Positions 62,479 to 64,000 of a stretch of 64,000 nucleotides of DNA are shown here, in pieces; within the stretch, counting starts at the first letter, position 1, and each line of letters opens with the position of its first letter. The DNA is from Onchidella celtica (lineage: Eukaryota; Mollusca; Gastropoda; Systellommatophora; Onchidiidae). The position numbers and the translations under genes were made by a program. Below the pieces are notes generated by a model. It saw nothing but the letters and a program-made list of their open reading frames with translations. It had not been told where the DNA came from and did not search any database. The stretch is from contig OZ007576.1 in assembly GCA_963931925.1 (NCBI GenBank), positions 16,376,802 to 16,440,801 of the forward strand. Reading direction: 5' to 3'.

Positions 62479-62882
62479 TTCCGCTCCATGCTAACAAGGG
62501 TTTCGCGGAGCCTCCCGTGTCTCGCAGTGCAAAATCGACCCACAGTGAAATCTCTCAAATATATGCATACTCTCTGGTGAAACCATTTGTCACTGTCCAC
62601 TCTTTCTACAATCATAAATATCAATTTTAAAAAGGGTCTCCTCCTACGCTGACGTCAGGTTTTCACACAGCATCCATAGCGCAGTGAACACTAAGCATTA
62701 AAATGATGGGGTAAGTATGGTCATGCTGAAATCTTCCTCACGTAGGCCAGGGGGAAGAATGAGGGGGGGTGGGGACAGTCTTTCAGTAGCGCCTCAAGGA
62801 AAACCCTTGCCTAAGGTGACCACTGCACCTATTTATACACTGTTTTCAAGCCAAAATCCGGGACGGGAGTCGAGTTGTGACT

Positions 62883-63010
62883 TAAACTGTGTTTTCATGT
62901 GAACAGAAACGTAAAGGGCAAATGAAAGGTAAAAAAATCCATCAAGAAGTAAAAAGAAAGAGGGATGTGTTTCCATGTACGGAAATGACCAATTTCAAAC
63001 ACATGAAAAC
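62883..63010. repeat. AAGCTGTGTTTT-family element, incomplete
   Basis: Shares CTGTGTTTTCATGTG, AAAGGTAAAAAAATCC.TCAAG and CATGTACGGAAAT with 50404-50530; right inverted end not preserved. Confidence 0.6.
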
Positions 63011-63641
63011 ATTCTTTTTATTTCACTGAGGGTTTTTGACGTTTCCTTTTCCGTACATATAAAAATCGAGTTCCGTTACAACATTAGTACATTGGTAGTA
63101 TTGTCAAACACTGTTTGGTATAGATCTGAAAAGAGTTTCGTAAATGTGTATAAAAGTTTTAAATCAAGCCGCAGATCCTGGCCTCTTTCTGAAAGAACAA
63201 GACGCACTGAGGGTCCAGCAAATGCAACCCAAATCTTTCATTCATAAGGCTACCCTCACCCCCCACCTTCAGCCCTGTACCCTTTTTCATACCCTGGGGT
63301 TAAATACCCCCCCCCCCCCACCGGGGGGATGGATGGACCAAAATAACCACAAACTCTCTATAATAAAATATATATATTAATTATATATATATTTTCAGCC
63401 CGGCTCCTCCAAATAGAAGTACAGTTTTGGTCAAGCCAATTTGGCATGCCTGAAGACAGGCTTCGGGAGGCCGGGACACTATGTATAGTTATACCTCTAT
63501 AATGTGTCTAAGCTTGGTTGATGGGCTAGATAGGAATGACCCAAACACACTGAGGTACTACAGGCGCTTAACTAAAAGAACTTTTAATGCTCTCGTCGCA
63601 GTGTGTGACGGACACATTGTAGGAATTGCAGTAAAACTTTA
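63011..63641. other. Upstream region next to the terminal LINE
   Basis: C14-type run at about 63308. A 79-codon plus-strand frame (63481-63720) runs into the LINE tail and has no recognised motif. Confidence 0.4.
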
Positions 63642-64000
63642 TAATAATAATAATAGTTCGTCCATCAGGTATGATGATGACCTTAACAACACCAGAGGAA
63701 TAAAGAACAGAAATTGTTGAGAATTTCAACACATGGACAATAAAGAGAACTAAAGGACACAGAGGACAGAATGGAAAGACTGTTCTTTCATGACTTATGG
63801 CTTCTCATGTGACTGATAAGTCCTATTTTTGCCCTGAAGACCCTTCCGCATAAGTGACAAGAGTGCTCCGTTGGTTCAGTACCACTGGGCCTTTTCTTGC
63901 GCCGTTCTCTTTTTTTGATAGCCTGCTGGACTCTGTCAGCTTCCCATGCTTTGCTGCCTCTGGTAAGGGCCGCCCTCCAATTTGCACGATCAAGCGAGAG
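63642..64000 (-). mobile_element. 3' end of a second copy of the 22-kb LINE family (cut by window end)
   Basis: From the (ATT)n tail at 63642-63653 onward it matches 21991-22350 with only three base changes in about 350 bp (about 99%). The rest lies beyond the window. Confidence 0.95.
63788..64000 (-). CDS. LINE RT ORF C-terminus (partial)
   Basis: 71 codons visible ending in TGA at 63788-63790, including the C-x2-C-x12-H-x3-H finger seen in the other copy. Open to the window end. Same function as the ORF at 22135. Confidence 0.93.
   Translation of the reverse strand, partial: LSLDRANWRAALTRGSKAWEADRVQQAIKKRERRKKRPSGTEPTEHSCHLCGRVFRAKIGLISHMRSHKS

Noticed and set aside
63481..63720. 79-codon frame with LVDGLDRNDPNTLRYYRRLT
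   Set aside because: No family recognised, and it runs into the LINE tail microsatellite.

Overview
The window is animal nuclear DNA. It has long introns with GT..AG sites, abundant microsatellites, and a dense mixture of LTR elements, LINEs and foldback/MITE repeats. The one host gene and the repeat mix fit a lophotrochozoan, most likely a mollusc. That placement is inference; nothing in the window proves the taxon.

Host gene. On the minus strand, 21 exons between 49568 and 927 join with perfectly matching intron phases into 813 codons. They encode a BCR/ABR-type Rho regulator: an acidic linker, a DH domain, a split PH domain, a C2 domain and a RhoGAP domain, then a stop codon. The 5' part of the gene (start codon, any N-terminal coiled coil or kinase-like region) was not found. 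It must lie in the unresolved 49.6-64 kb region or beyond the window. The encoded protein would be a cytoplasmic, membrane-associated enzyme that both loads (DH-PH) and switches off (RhoGAP) Rho-family GTPases.

Introns and their passengers. 3.6-13.1 kb: a complete LTR retrotransposon on the plus strand. It has 1447-bp LTRs that differ at about 5 positions, a 5-bp target duplication CCGTT, and an unusual protease-integrase-RT-RNase H order (Gmr1-like Ty3/gypsy). Its leader carries seven small reiterated hairpins. Its gag lacks an evident capsid region, and its integrase is split by a 673-bp L2/CR1-like LINE fragment. 22.0-26.0 kb: a nearly full-length APE-type LINE (minus strand) with a 12-bp target duplication, but with the middle of its endonuclease deleted. 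The 3' end of a second, about 99% identical copy enters at 63.64 kb. 34.1-37.0 kb: a 5'-truncated LINE of a different family with an uninterrupted 917-codon frame. Scattered among these are several foldback or TIR elements (about 26.05, 29.78, 40.87 and 53.37 kb), a 590-bp Harbinger-like MITE with TAA duplication (39.5-40.1 kb), hAT-like MITEs (17.9 and 27.1 kb), a TACGTA-ended MITE family including a fused dimer (30.27-30.78 kb), several short dispersed families, and tandem repeats inside introns.

49.6-64 kb. No exon could be recognised here. It holds microsatellites, MITEs, a solitary hAT-like terminus, LINE/SINE tails and anonymous sequence. It could be a first intron or the 5' intergenic region of the BCR/ABR gene.
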